A DNA stretch of 64,000 bases from Desertivirga xinjiangensis (GCF_024436435.1 NZ_JAFMZP010000005.1:124001-188000), one strand, 5' to 3'. Shown: positions 18,699 to 27,574, counted from the stretch's first letter. The notes: generated from the sequence alone by a model not told the origin. A program made the numbers and translations.

Positions 18699-20123
18699 AT
18701 GGCATACGAGTACATTTCGATATTCGATATATTTAAGATAGGGGTCGGGCCCTCGAGTTCGCATACCCTGGGACCGTGGAAGGCAGCTTTGTATTTTCTA
18801 AATGAACTTGAGCAAAATCAGCTTTTACATAAAGTGAGTAGCCTCCGTGTGCATCTCTATGGATCACTCGCGAAAACGGGAATAGGACATGGGACAGATA
18901 TAGCACTTCTTTTAGGTTTATCTGGCTATGATCCTGTACAGATTGATCCAGATAAGATCCCGGAAATCCTGAAAAGAGTAAGAACTGAAAAAAGCTTATC
19001 TCTTAAAGGTCAACAGCAGCTTGTTTGCGATGAGAAAGAATCCATTTTATTTCATTTAGGGGAGGTGCTTCCATTTCATTCAAACGGGTTGAAATTTGAG
19101 GCGTTTGAAACAGATAAGCTTATCATTGAAAGGACATATTTTTCCATTGGAGGTGGTTTTGTGGTGCAGGAGAACGATGAGAAGGTGGAAGATATGCCTA
19201 AAGTGCCGCCATATCCGGTATCTACGGCCGCTGACTTGCTTGAATGGTGTGAAAAAAAGGAAGGAACGATTTCAGATGTAGTGCTGGAAAATGAAAGACA
19301 ATGGAGATGTGAGGAGGAGGTGAGGATGGATCTGCTGCATATCTGGCAGGTGATGAAAACATGTATATACCGGGGTTGTACAACGGAAGGTGTACTGCCA
19401 GGAGGACTTCATGTTGTACGGAGAGCAGCAAATATGAGCGCCAGATTTTTAGGTGGAAAACACCACAGCAGTTATGAGGACTGGGCGAAAAAAATAACCA
19501 CCGGCAATAAAGAATTTCAGGACATAATTGCATGGGTAAGCTGTTTCGCGCTTGCCATAAATGAAGAAAATGCTGCTTTTGGCCGCGTCGTAACAGCACC
19601 TACAAACGGTTCGGCGGGGGTGATCCCGGCAGTTTTACTTTACGCCGTGCTTTTTCACAACGCTGTGGATGATGATGTCATTCGTTTTTTATTAACAGCT
19701 GGTGAGATAGGTAGTATTTTTAAAAAAGGAGCAACTATTTCGGCTGCCATGGGTGGCTGCCAGGCAGAGATCGGTGTTTCTTCCGCGATGGCTGCAGCAG
19801 GATTAACCGAAATAAGTGGCGGCTCAGTTCAGCAATGTTTAATGGCTGCCGAAATAGCGATGGAACACCATCTCGGTTTAACATGCGACCCTGTTGGAGG
19901 ACTCGTTCAGATCCCCTGTATTGAGCGTAATACTATGGGAGCGATCAAGGCAATAACGGCTAGTCAGCTAGCCTTGGCATCAGATCCAACTCAAGCCCGG
20001 GTAAGTCTGGATAAAGTGGTTAAAACAATGTGGGACACAGCTCAGGACATGCATGCACATTATAAAGAAACTTCGGAAGGTGGTTTAGCTATTAATATTC
20101 CAATGAGTTTGAGCGAATGTTGA
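18699..20123 (+). CDS. sdaA: L-serine ammonia-lyase, single-chain iron-sulfur type
   Basis: A 474-residue protein with both domains fused. The N-terminal substrate loop reads [14 protein letters not shown] and the catalytic domain contains [13 protein letters not shown]. The cluster cysteines are C354, C396 and C407, with gaps of 42 and 11 residues as in the Legionella enzyme (343, 385, 396). The very last residue is C474, matching the C-terminal tail cysteine that caps the cluster in that enzyme. It makes pyruvate and ammonia from L-serine with a [4Fe-4S] centre. As the last gene of a polymer-catabolic operon it hints that serine is released from the substrate. It could instead be a housekeeping gene read through from the operon; a 67-bp gap precedes it. 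Confidence 0.93.
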   Translation: MAYEYISIFDIFKIGVGPSSSHTLGPWKAALYFLNELEQNQLLHKVSSLRVHLYGSLAKTGIGHGTDIALLLGLSGYDPVQIDPDKIPEILKRVRTEKSLSLKGQQQLVCDEKESILFHLGEVLPFHSNGLKFEAFETDKLIIERTYFSIGGGFVVQENDEKVEDMPKVPPYPVSTAADLLEWCEKKEGTISDVVLENERQWRCEEEVRMDLLHIWQVMKTCIYRGCTTEGVLPGGLHVVRRAANMSARFLGGKHHSSYEDWAKKITTGNKEFQDIIAWVSCFALAINEENAAFGRVVTAPTNGSAGVIPAVLLYAVLFHNAVDDDVIRFLLTAGEIGSIFKKGATISAAMGGCQAEIGVSSAMAAAGLTEISGGSVQQCLMAAEIAMEHHLGLTCDPVGGLVQIPCIERNTMGAIKAITASQLALASDPTQARVSLDKVVKTMWDTAQDMHAHYKETSEGGLAINIPMSLSEC

Positions 20124-20140
20124 TCGACTCTATCTCTCTT

Positions 20141-20500
20141 TTATCTTAAGATCTTCTCCATCTTTCGCCCCTTGGCAAGCTCGTCCACCAACTTGTCTAA
20201 ATACCTTAATTGCTGTGTTAAGGGATTTTCAATTTCTTCGATACGATAGCCGCAGATCAGACCGGTAATAAGATGAGCATTCGGATGCAGTGTGGCTCTC
20301 TGAAAAAAAACTTCAAAAGTTACTTTTTCCTCAATAAGTTCCTGTTGTTTCTTTTTATCAAAACCGGTTAGCCACTCAATCACTTCATGAAGTTCTTCTT
20401 TTGTTCTTCCTTTCTTCTCTACTTTTTGGACATACATAGGGTATACCGAGGCAAATGTCATATTTGCTATTCGTGCATCGTGATGAGCTGTAGTTTTCAT
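20141..20500 (-). CDS. DUF2200-family protein
   Basis: A 119-residue cytosolic protein recognisable as DUF2200 by MTFASVYPMYVQKVEKKGRT, IEWLTGFDKKKQQ, FFQRATLHPNAHLITGLICGYRIE and IENPLTQQLRYLDKLVDELAKG. No catalytic motif is evident. It is small, rich in Lys and Glu, and helical by appearance. The function of the family is not known. It converges on the serine dehydratase gene with a 17-bp gap and no clear terminator, and is followed upstream by a 117-bp spacer to the ClC gene on the same strand. It is not obviously linked to either neighbour. Confidence 0.88.
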   Translation of the reverse strand: MKTTAHHDARIANMTFASVYPMYVQKVEKKGRTKEELHEVIEWLTGFDKKKQQELIEEKVTFEVFFQRATLHPNAHLITGLICGYRIEEIENPLTQQLRYLDKLVDELAKGRKMEKILR

Positions 20501-20617
20501 GGTTTTATATATGGTACTGTTTGACCTGAATTTTCTCTTAAACTTACAAAACTATTATGTAATAACATCAAGCTTAGAGCGACTTCACTGAGCCGACAGA
20601 ACAATATGTTTTGAAAA

Positions 20618-22522
20618 TCAGGTCTGGGAATATTCCTGTAGCAGCTGGCGATATCGATCAAGTATGGTTGATTTTGAAATAAAACCAGTGAAGCGTCCGT
20701 CTTTATCCACCACTGGCAGACGCCACAAATCCGACTCATCAAACTTCTTAACAATGTGATTTACATTACTGTCAGCAAATACCACAGCGCTTGGCACCCG
20801 CAGGAGCTTAGCTATACTTATACTGGTACCAGAGCTGAACATGTAAGGCCTGAGATCATCAAGAGTAATAATTCCCTGAAACACCATATCGCCGTCAACA
20901 ACTGCTATATGGTTCTTCTTTCCGTTTTTGACCAGGTTGAGCAGCTCATCAAACGTTGCTGTGACTAAGATTTTTTGTACATCCTTTTCTATAAGATCTT
21001 CTGTGTTGAGCAGTGATAGTAGATTTTTATCGTGTTCGCGTGTGAATATCTTTCCCTCTTCAGTAAGTTCCTGCAGATCAGGTGAGACTGGCGAAAAGGC
21101 TCTGGCCATCAGGTAGGAGATCACCGAAACGATCATCAGGGGAATGAAAAGGTCATATCCGGCGCTGGACTCTGCAATCAGAAATATTGCGGTGAGCGGA
21201 GCGTACAAAACGCCGCTCATAACACCAGCCATGCCTACGATCACCAGATTTACGAAGGGAACATTTTCGAAGCCCAGAAGGTTGCATAGTGTGGCAAAAA
21301 AGCAGCCAAGTGTGCCTCCGGCAAAAAGAGACGGAGCGAAGTTTCCGCCATTTCCTCCAGATTGAATAGTTATAGAGGTGGCAAATGCTTTAGCCAGACA
21401 AGTTAACCCCAGAAATCCCAGCATCATCACGGGTTCGTATTCAAAATACCGGAAAAAGCTGTTCGCAATGATTTTTTCTCCTTGCCCGTTAGTAATGTCC
21501 TTTATTGTTTGATAGCCTTCTCCGAAAAGAGGAGGCAGCAAAACGCAGAATATGGAAAGTAACATGCCGCCAAGCATCGCCTTCTGCATTTTTGAAATAG
21601 TAAGCTTCTTGAAAAATCGTTCGACTGAATGGGTTACAACTACGAAATAGCGGGCATAGAACCCACAGGCAACTCCGAGCATGATATAAAATGGAACGTT
21701 ATAATAATTGAACGCTGTACGGGCAGTAAAATGAAAAAGGATGTCTTCCTGCAGGATTATCCTTGACAAGAGGCTACCGCAGACAGCAGCTATTACCAGG
21801 GGAATGAAATCCGTAAAGACCACTCCGGTAAGCAATATTTCAAATGCGAACATCATACCGGCTATCGGGGCATTAAAAGCGGAGGCAATTCCGGCAGTGG
21901 CTCCTGCGGCCAATAATAGAGTGCGGTCCTTGTAAGGCAAGCCGTAACGCTGTGCATAATTCGATCCGATAGCAGACCCCGTAACGGCTATCGGACTTTC
22001 CAGTCCTGCCGATCCGCCAAGGCCAACTGTTACTGCACTCTGAATGATCTGTGAATACATCTTTACCTTAGATACCAGGCTTGAATTCTGTGCTATCTCA
22101 TACAAGATCGCAGGAATACCTTTTCTGTCTTGTCCTTTAAAGAAAACGACTACCAGCAAGGTTGTAAGGGTTATCCCTAGAAAAGGAAACACTATATAAA
22201 AGAGTATCTGGTATTCAAAATGGACCTCTCGGGTAATGAGATGATGGATGTAAGAAACAAGTGATTTCAGAATAACTCCTGCCAGACCAGCGGTTATGCC
22301 AACAAGAATACCAGAGAGAATAAGGAACTGGTTCCTGGAAAGCTTACTTTTAAGCCAGTGCAGCACAATTTCATAACTTTTCGCAGTACTTACTCCATAC
22401 CGGGTAAAATCCTTTTTGAACCTAAGGAAACTATGATATTTTTTTATGTATCTGAAATCAGCCAAATTTTTGCGGTGCCCGAATTTATTTATTGGATTAC
22501 AAATGTAGTTAATCCTTCGCAT
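20618..22522 (-). CDS. ClC-family chloride channel/antiporter with CBS domains
   Basis: A 634-residue protein by the longest reading frame. The ClC core (about 65-485) shows the three anion-path motifs: RKGIPAILYE (the GxGIP position), SAGLESP with the gating glutamate E175, and GGNGGNFAPSLFAGG (GxFxP, near residue 393). A GIASAFNAPIAG motif follows the second. A pair of CBS domains occupies about 505-634, ending VDKDGRFTGFISKS. The gating Glu is present, so H+/Cl- exchange is possible. The start is uncertain: ATG 22522 overlaps the imuA remnant by 34 bp and the first 60 residues look unlike the family, so translation may begin at a later non-ATG codon. Confidence 0.92.
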   Translation of the reverse strand: MRRINYICNPINKFGHRKNLADFRYIKKYHSFLRFKKDFTRYGVSTAKSYEIVLHWLKSKLSRNQFLILSGILVGITAGLAGVILKSLVSYIHHLITREVHFEYQILFYIVFPFLGITLTTLLVVVFFKGQDRKGIPAILYEIAQNSSLVSKVKMYSQIIQSAVTVGLGGSAGLESPIAVTGSAIGSNYAQRYGLPYKDRTLLLAAGATAGIASAFNAPIAGMMFAFEILLTGVVFTDFIPLVIAAVCGSLLSRIILQEDILFHFTARTAFNYYNVPFYIMLGVACGFYARYFVVVTHSVERFFKKLTISKMQKAMLGGMLLSIFCVLLPPLFGEGYQTIKDITNGQGEKIIANSFFRYFEYEPVMMLGFLGLTCLAKAFATSITIQSGGNGGNFAPSLFAGGTLGCFFATLCNLLGFENVPFVNLVIVGMAGVMSGVLYAPLTAIFLIAESSAGYDLFIPLMIVSVISYLMARAFSPVSPDLQELTEEGKIFTREHDKNLLSLLNTEDLIEKDVQKILVTATFDELLNLVKNGKKNHIAVVDGDMVFQGIITLDDLRPYMFSSGTSISIAKLLRVPSAVVFADSNVNHIVKKFDESDLWRLPVVDKDGRFTGFISKSTILDRYRQLLQEYSQT

Positions 22523-22902
22523 TTCAAAGCTTCTTCTGTTGCCCAGAGTACATCCTTTTCCCGGTTTACATCGATAACTAGTATACGGTCAGGTGCCAGC
22601 CCTGTTGACAATAGTGATGGGGGGAAAACTTGCCTGGAGGTACTGATCCATAAGCAAATTCCATTATCTTTTACTAATGAGCCTAAGAGAGCGCTCATAA
22701 ATCCCAGGCAAGCAGAGGATTGTTCTCCGGCTGCTACAAATTCGTGGATAGTTCCTGTAGGGAAGGTTTGGTTTGGAAATGCAGCTTCAATTGCCTTGAG
22801 ACCTGAAACACGATTTCCATCTGTATTAACTGGTTTAAAACCCTCAAGAAGCAGAATTTTTTTCCGCAGTTGATTGATGATATTTTGTTTATCGGCTCGC
22901 AT
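22489..22902 (-). pseudogene. imuA: 3'-truncated imuA (SOS mutagenesis cassette protein)
   Basis: A 137-residue reading frame matching the first part of Bacteroidota ImuA, a RecA-like partner of ImuB and DnaE2 in translesion synthesis. Landmarks are LQGFK-like LLEGFKP, AFPNQTFPTGTIHEFVAAG, LWISTSRQVFPP, LAPDRILVIDVNREKDVLWA and EEALKCEGL. Normal ImuA is about 240 residues; here the frame ends eight residues after EEALKCEGL, so roughly the last 100 are missing. No matching sequence follows in another frame before the ClC gene. No imuB lies next to it. The promoter and a dyad operator upstream are intact, so it may still be transcribed. dnaE2 near 63 kb implies a fuller cassette beyond the window. 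Confidence 0.82.
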
Positions 22903-22928
22903 AATCTTCTTCCTAATTCTTGAGAATA

Positions 22929-22956
22929 CAAATCTATTACTAAAACTATTAGTAAT
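22929..22956 (-). promoter_or_regulatory. imuA promoter -7 box with dyad operator
   Basis: On the minus strand a -7 box TAGATTTG (22936-22929) matches TAnnTTTG. Directly upstream is a perfect dyad with 8-bp arms, ATTACTAA-N5-TTAGTAAT (22936-22956), filling the space between the -7 and -33 positions. A repressor bound there would block RNA polymerase. No good -33 element is visible. The same dyad occurs in the same position before the radical SAM gene at 25513. Confidence 0.7.
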
Positions 22957-23153
22957 TTAAAAATATGAATAAATTAATTTTTGCCTCAGTTTTGATGGGT
23001 GGGGGTTGTTGTTTTAATTATTCCCCATATAATCTTGAATTTTTCGCCCCTTAATATTTTTCAACCCTACTAAGTTTGGAAACAGGATAAACGAGCGTTC
23101 CTATAGAGCCTTGTCCTGATCATAAATTAATTATTAACCAATTGATAAACTGT

Positions 23154-25442
23154 ATGAAATTAAGCTTACCATTAATATCCCTGGGGCTATTGCTTCTGCT
23201 TTATAACTTTTCTTTAGCACAAACGCCCTGGCAATCGAAATTTGTTAAGATTGATGATGACGGAAAGCTAACCTACGTTCCTGATGCAAAGGGAAATATC
23301 ATCCCTGATTTTAGTAGGGTGGGCTACCATCGCGGAGATATACCTATTCCTGCAGTAAGGGTTGTTAAAACGATAACTTCTCCGGGGGCAAATGCAGACG
23401 CTACTCAACTCGTAAAAGACGCAATCACTGAAGTCAGCAATATGCCAATTGGAGCTGACGGCTTCCGTGGAGCTATCTTATTTAAAGCAGGTACTTATCG
23501 TATTAACGGAAAAATTCAGATAAAAGTTAGCGGCATTGTTTTACGAGGTGAAGGTAATTCTACATCCGGAACGGTTCTAATAGATACCGACTTAAATTCT
23601 CAGCATCGTTTTATTGAAATAGGCGATGGCACCTCCTCGAGAACGGAAGTGGCAGGAACCCGGGTAAATATAACTGATGCTTACGTTCCGGTAGGAGCTA
23701 CTACATTTACCGTTGCCGACGCCTCAAACTATAATGTTGGAGATGATATTATAGTGTACCGGCCAGCGACAGCCAATTGGATACACGATTTAAAAATGGA
23801 TCAGATCCCGCCCAATCCCGATGGGAGCACCCTGCAATGGACAACAGCAGAATACCATCTGTCATTCGAACGAAAAATTGAAAAGATTGAGGGCAACAAA
23901 ATTACTATTGAAAATCCGATAGTAATGGCAATGGAAACCAATTATGGAGGAGGGCAGATCTATAAATTTACGTCAAACAGGATTAAAGAGATTGGGATCG
24001 AAGATATGTACCTGCAATCTGCTTACCGTCCGGCTGTACTTAAATCCTGGGGTGATCCCAATAACCCAGCTCATTATACCTACGATGAACAACATGGATG
24101 GCACGCCGTGTATATACAAAGGACCGAAAATGCATGGGTAAAAAATATTACAGCTCAATATTTTGGTTTTTCTGCAGTTACTGTAGATTATTTAGCTAAG
24201 TGCGTGACCGTAATAGACAGTAAATGCATCAATGCGCAATCAAATATAACAGGAAGCAGAAGATATTCTTTTAATACCGGACAGGCTCATCTATGCTTAT
24301 TTAAAAACCTGGAAACCACAGATGGCAGGCATGATTTTGTTTCCGGGAATCAAAATTGCGGTCCGCATGTATTTACCAATTGTAAAGCCAGGGTTACTTA
24401 CGAAGCTGCTGGCCCTCACCATCGCTGGAGCACAGGCTATTTATACGATATGATTGATACAGATGGTGAACTGAGTGTGCAGGATAATGCTAACTATGGC
24501 ACAGGTCATGGCTGGATTGGAGCGAATATAGTTTTCTGGAACTGTAAGGTGAATAATACTGTTTTGCAATCGCCTTGGGTTTCGGCAAAAAATTATGGTA
24601 TAGGCATCCAGTATATCAACCCCGGAGTGCCTAATTTTCCCACCCCTGTACGGCCCAATGGTGAATGGGAAAACCCCAATACTCCCGGATTAACGCCAGC
24701 ATCCTTGTATGAGGCACAAGTGAAAGCCAAAAGGCAGCCCCCGCTTGGACAGGTAGTTGTTTTAAAAGCGAACAATGAAAAATATGTTACTGCAGATAGA
24801 ACACTGACATCCACTTCACCACCAATGACCGCCACCTTCACTACTTTGGGAACCTGGCAACATTTTACACTTGAAGACGCAGGAACCGGCCTTGTTTCCA
24901 TAAAGGGCTCCAACGGGAGATATGTATGTTCAAAAGATGGCCTTTCTGACATGCTCTGTGATAAAACCACTGTCGGCAGCTGGGAAAAATTCACCGTTGT
25001 GTTTTTGGGTTATAACTCGATCGCTCTTAAGGGGAACAACGGTAAGTATGTAAGTTCAAATAATGGCACTTCAAAAATGCGTTGTGATAAAACTACTATC
25101 GGTCCAGCTGAGATTTTCACTTGGTCGTATCCGGATGGAAGTACCACTGTTTTAAGTTTAGCTCCTGAATCTGGCGAAACCAGAAAAACGATTACTGATA
25201 CAGATCCTGGATTAGTTGTTTATCCCAACCCTGCAGAGAATAAAATTTCTATTGAGGTGAATAAGATGTTATTAAGCCGGATCTATTTATCGGATATGAG
25301 AGGAACTGTTTATAATCTGCCGGTTATAAAATCAGGAAATATTTTGGAGATAAATGTTTCATCTTTAATCCCGGGGACATATCTTCTTAATATTGTTAAG
25401 TATAGCGGCGAGGTGATCAGCAAGAAAATAATTAAGAATTGA
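23154..25442 (+). CDS. secreted beta-helix protein with beta-trefoil and T9SS sorting tail
   Basis: A 762-residue protein from ATG 23154 (the TTG at 23142 gives four extra residues before the signal peptide). A signal peptide runs to about residue 22 (FSLAQ). About 60-520 is a pectate-lyase-like right-handed beta-helix, opening with DATQLVKDAI, FKAGTYRINGKI and GIVLRGEGN and continuing with repeated strand turns. About 531-661 holds three repeats of a fascin-like beta-trefoil (YVTADR, YVCSKD, YVSSNN, each with a CDKTT-type ending in two copies). The last 75 residues (LVVYPNPAENKISIEV, then SGEVISKKIIKN) are a type A sorting domain for type IX secretion. It probably binds or cleaves a polysaccharide at the surface. 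No catalytic residues could be assigned. Confidence 0.85.
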   Translation: MKLSLPLISLGLLLLLYNFSLAQTPWQSKFVKIDDDGKLTYVPDAKGNIIPDFSRVGYHRGDIPIPAVRVVKTITSPGANADATQLVKDAITEVSNMPIGADGFRGAILFKAGTYRINGKIQIKVSGIVLRGEGNSTSGTVLIDTDLNSQHRFIEIGDGTSSRTEVAGTRVNITDAYVPVGATTFTVADASNYNVGDDIIVYRPATANWIHDLKMDQIPPNPDGSTLQWTTAEYHLSFERKIEKIEGNKITIENPIVMAMETNYGGGQIYKFTSNRIKEIGIEDMYLQSAYRPAVLKSWGDPNNPAHYTYDEQHGWHAVYIQRTENAWVKNITAQYFGFSAVTVDYLAKCVTVIDSKCINAQSNITGSRRYSFNTGQAHLCLFKNLETTDGRHDFVSGNQNCGPHVFTNCKARVTYEAAGPHHRWSTGYLYDMIDTDGELSVQDNANYGTGHGWIGANIVFWNCKVNNTVLQSPWVSAKNYGIGIQYINPGVPNFPTPVRPNGEWENPNTPGLTPASLYEAQVKAKRQPPLGQVVVLKANNEKYVTADRTLTSTSPPMTATFTTLGTWQHFTLEDAGTGLVSIKGSNGRYVCSKDGLSDMLCDKTTVGSWEKFTVVFLGYNSIALKGNNGKYVSSNNGTSKMRCDKTTIGPAEIFTWSYPDGSTTVLSLAPESGETRKTITDTDPGLVVYPNPAENKISIEVNKMLLSRIYLSDMRGTVYNLPVIKSGNILEINVSSLIPGTYLLNIVKYSGEVISKKIIKN

Positions 25443-25463
25443 AAGTTTAGTACGCTAACGAGT

Positions 25464-25493
25464 TTTGAATTGCTAAAATAATTAGTATTTTTG
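25464..25493 (+). promoter_or_regulatory. promoter and dyad operator of the radical SAM/repair pair
   Basis: TTTG at 25464-25467, an 18-bp spacer and TATTTTTG at 25486-25493 form a consensus Bacteroidota promoter. The spacer holds the dyad TTGCTAA-N5-TTAGTAT (25470-25488), which ends within the -7 box. It differs from the imuA operator at one position in each arm and keeps the CTAA-N5-TTAG core. A repressor common to both genes is the simplest reading. Confidence 0.72.
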
Positions 25494-25512
25494 CGGGGTA
25501 AATGGGGAAGAT

Positions 25513-26772
25513 ATGGTGAATGACCGCGTGACGCAGAAGCTTGAGATATTGGCTGGAGCGGCAAAATATGATGTTTCCTGCTCTTCGGGACAAGGCAATC
25601 GTGAGAATAAAAATAAAGGACTTGGAGATTCTAAAGCAAACGGCATCTGTCATTCCTTTACCGAAGATGGGCGATGCGTAGCCCTGCTCAAGATCTTATT
25701 AACTAACCATTGTATTTTTGATTGTGCTTACTGTGTAAGCCGTAAAAGTAATGACGTAAAACGCGCTGCCTTTACCGTAGACGAGGTTGTTGATCTCACC
25801 ATTAGTTTTTACCGCAGGAATTACATTGAAGGATTATTTCTAAGTTCAGGAATTTTCTACAGCCCCGATTATACCATGGAGCGACTGGTTAAAATCGTCA
25901 AAAAACTACGCAAAGAGCAAAACTTCAATGGTTATATCCATTTAAAAGCTATTCCGGGCGCTAGTGAGGAATTAATTAAAGAAGCTGGACTCTATGCAGA
26001 CCGTTTAAGTGTGAACGTAGAAATGCCAACCGAGCAGAGTTTAAAGCTCCTGGCACCTGATAAAAATCATCAGGATGTGATCAAACCAATGGAGTATCTT
26101 AAAAATGAAATTGCCGGTCATAAGGAGGAAACGAAATTGAATAAAAGGGCACCGGTTTTTGCACCAGCAGGTCAAAGTACCCAGATGGTGATCGGTGCGA
26201 CCAAAGAAAGTGACCTGGAAATCCTCGGAATGGCTGACTACTTCTATCAGCAAATGAAACTTAAACGGGTATATTATTCAGGTTATGTGCCGATAAGTTA
26301 TGATGGCCGGCTTCCAGCAATTGGCACCCCGGTTCCGATGATCCGGGAAAACAGGCTCTATCAGGCTGACTGGCTTGTGCGCTATTATGGTTTTCATGTC
26401 AATGAATTAGTAGGCTTTGATCAACCTAACCTCGAACTTGATATCGATCCAAAGCTAAGCTGGGCATTGAGGAATTTACATCAATTTCCGCTAGATATAA
26501 ACATAGCTGACATAGAACTCATAAACCGTGTCCCCGGAATCGGATTCTTAGGTGCTAAAAAAATTGTGGCTGCCCGTAAGTTCAAAACGCTTAAGCCCGA
26601 AGACTTAAAGCAAATGGGCATCGTCTACAACCGGGCAAAATATTTCTTAAGTGTAAGTAATCCTTTTTCAGCACATAAAGATTATACTGCAATTCAGATC
26701 AAAGAACGGATTCAGAATTTGCAGAATAGTAAATACAAAAGTGATTTTTCTCCGCAGTTAACCCTGTTTTAA
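25513..26772 (+). CDS. radical SAM protein, putative DNA modification/repair (TIGR03916 type)
   Basis: A 419-residue cytosolic protein. The radical SAM cluster cysteines are C67, C71 and C74 (CIFDCAYC), preceded by SFTEDGRCVALLKILLTN. The end carries a helix-hairpin-helix DNA-binding segment (about 330-355, INRVPGIGFLGAKKIVAARK). This architecture and sequence fit the TIGR03916 family, described as putative DNA modification/repair radical SAM proteins and usually paired with a TIGR03915 gene, which here starts 10 bp downstream. The reaction is unknown; the HhH and SAM parts suggest lesion repair or base modification. A consensus promoter with a dyad shared with imuA lies just upstream, which supports damage-inducible expression. 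Confidence 0.9.
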   Translation: MVNDRVTQKLEILAGAAKYDVSCSSGQGNRENKNKGLGDSKANGICHSFTEDGRCVALLKILLTNHCIFDCAYCVSRKSNDVKRAAFTVDEVVDLTISFYRRNYIEGLFLSSGIFYSPDYTMERLVKIVKKLRKEQNFNGYIHLKAIPGASEELIKEAGLYADRLSVNVEMPTEQSLKLLAPDKNHQDVIKPMEYLKNEIAGHKEETKLNKRAPVFAPAGQSTQMVIGATKESDLEILGMADYFYQQMKLKRVYYSGYVPISYDGRLPAIGTPVPMIRENRLYQADWLVRYYGFHVNELVGFDQPNLELDIDPKLSWALRNLHQFPLDINIADIELINRVPGIGFLGAKKIVAARKFKTLKPEDLKQMGIVYNRAKYFLSVSNPFSAHKDYTAIQIKERIQNLQNSKYKSDFSPQLTLF

Positions 26773-26782
26773 TTTTAAGCAG

Positions 26783-27574
26783 ATGACATCAGTTGTTTAC
26801 GACGGAACCTATGAAGGATGGCTGACAGCAGTCTTTGATATCTATGAATATAAGTTGGATGATGTGGTTTTTGCTAAAGGAGAACAAGCTGCAGCATTTC
26901 TTTTCGGAACAAGGCATGAAGTGACGACAGAAGATCGAAAAGCAAAGCGCGTACTAAAAGGCTTACAGCAACGATTATCATCAACTGCACTAAAGAATAT
27001 AAACTTAACGTTTTTGTCGGAAATTGACTATTCCGAAGATATCATGCTGCGTTTTGTTCGCTATGCATTCAGCAGTGGCGTAAATGTAGAGCAGGATTTA
27101 GCCAACCGCCTAGTGTGGGAAGTATGGGAGGCTGCCCGGCGGGTTAGAAAGGAAGCGCACCGAATGGAAGCTTTTGTACGCTTTAAACTTACAAAAGATG
27201 ATTTGTATGATCCATTGTATTATGCTGTTATCGAACCACAATGTGATGTTTTACCTCTTATTAGCGATCATTTTAAAAACCGCTATGCAGACCAGCGCTG
27301 GTTGATTTATGATCTGAAGCGAAAGTACGGTATCTATTATGATTTAGAAATGCTGAATACCGTGGAGGTCCAATTCAGCGATAAGCTCGGCTCAGCGCAA
27401 ATAAAAGCAGAGCTCTGCGACGAACGCGAAGAACATTTTCAGAACCTCTGGTGTCGCTATTTCGGCGCGGTAAATATAGAAGCCCGCAAAAATCTGCGCT
27501 TACAAATGAAACATATGCCTAAACGATACTGGAAATATTTGACAGAGAAGATGCCGGATTACCATCGTTCATAA
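26783..27574 (+). CDS. TIGR03915-type putative DNA repair protein
   Basis: A 263-residue protein, partner of the radical SAM gene 10 bp upstream and sharing its operator. Landmarks for the family are YDGTYEGWLTAVFDIYE at the N-terminus, RRVRKEAHRMEAFVRFKL in the middle, FKNRYADQRWLIYDLKRKYGIYYD and the end LRLQMKHMPKRYWKYLTEKMP. There is no signal peptide. Family members are nearly always next to TIGR03916 and sometimes near or fused to uracil-DNA-glycosylase-like domains; no such domain is fused here. Biochemical role unknown. The many basic and aromatic residues are compatible with nucleic-acid binding. Confidence 0.88.
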   Translation: MTSVVYDGTYEGWLTAVFDIYEYKLDDVVFAKGEQAAAFLFGTRHEVTTEDRKAKRVLKGLQQRLSSTALKNINLTFLSEIDYSEDIMLRFVRYAFSSGVNVEQDLANRLVWEVWEAARRVRKEAHRMEAFVRFKLTKDDLYDPLYYAVIEPQCDVLPLISDHFKNRYADQRWLIYDLKRKYGIYYDLEMLNTVEVQFSDKLGSAQIKAELCDEREEHFQNLWCRYFGAVNIEARKNLRLQMKHMPKRYWKYLTEKMPDYHRS

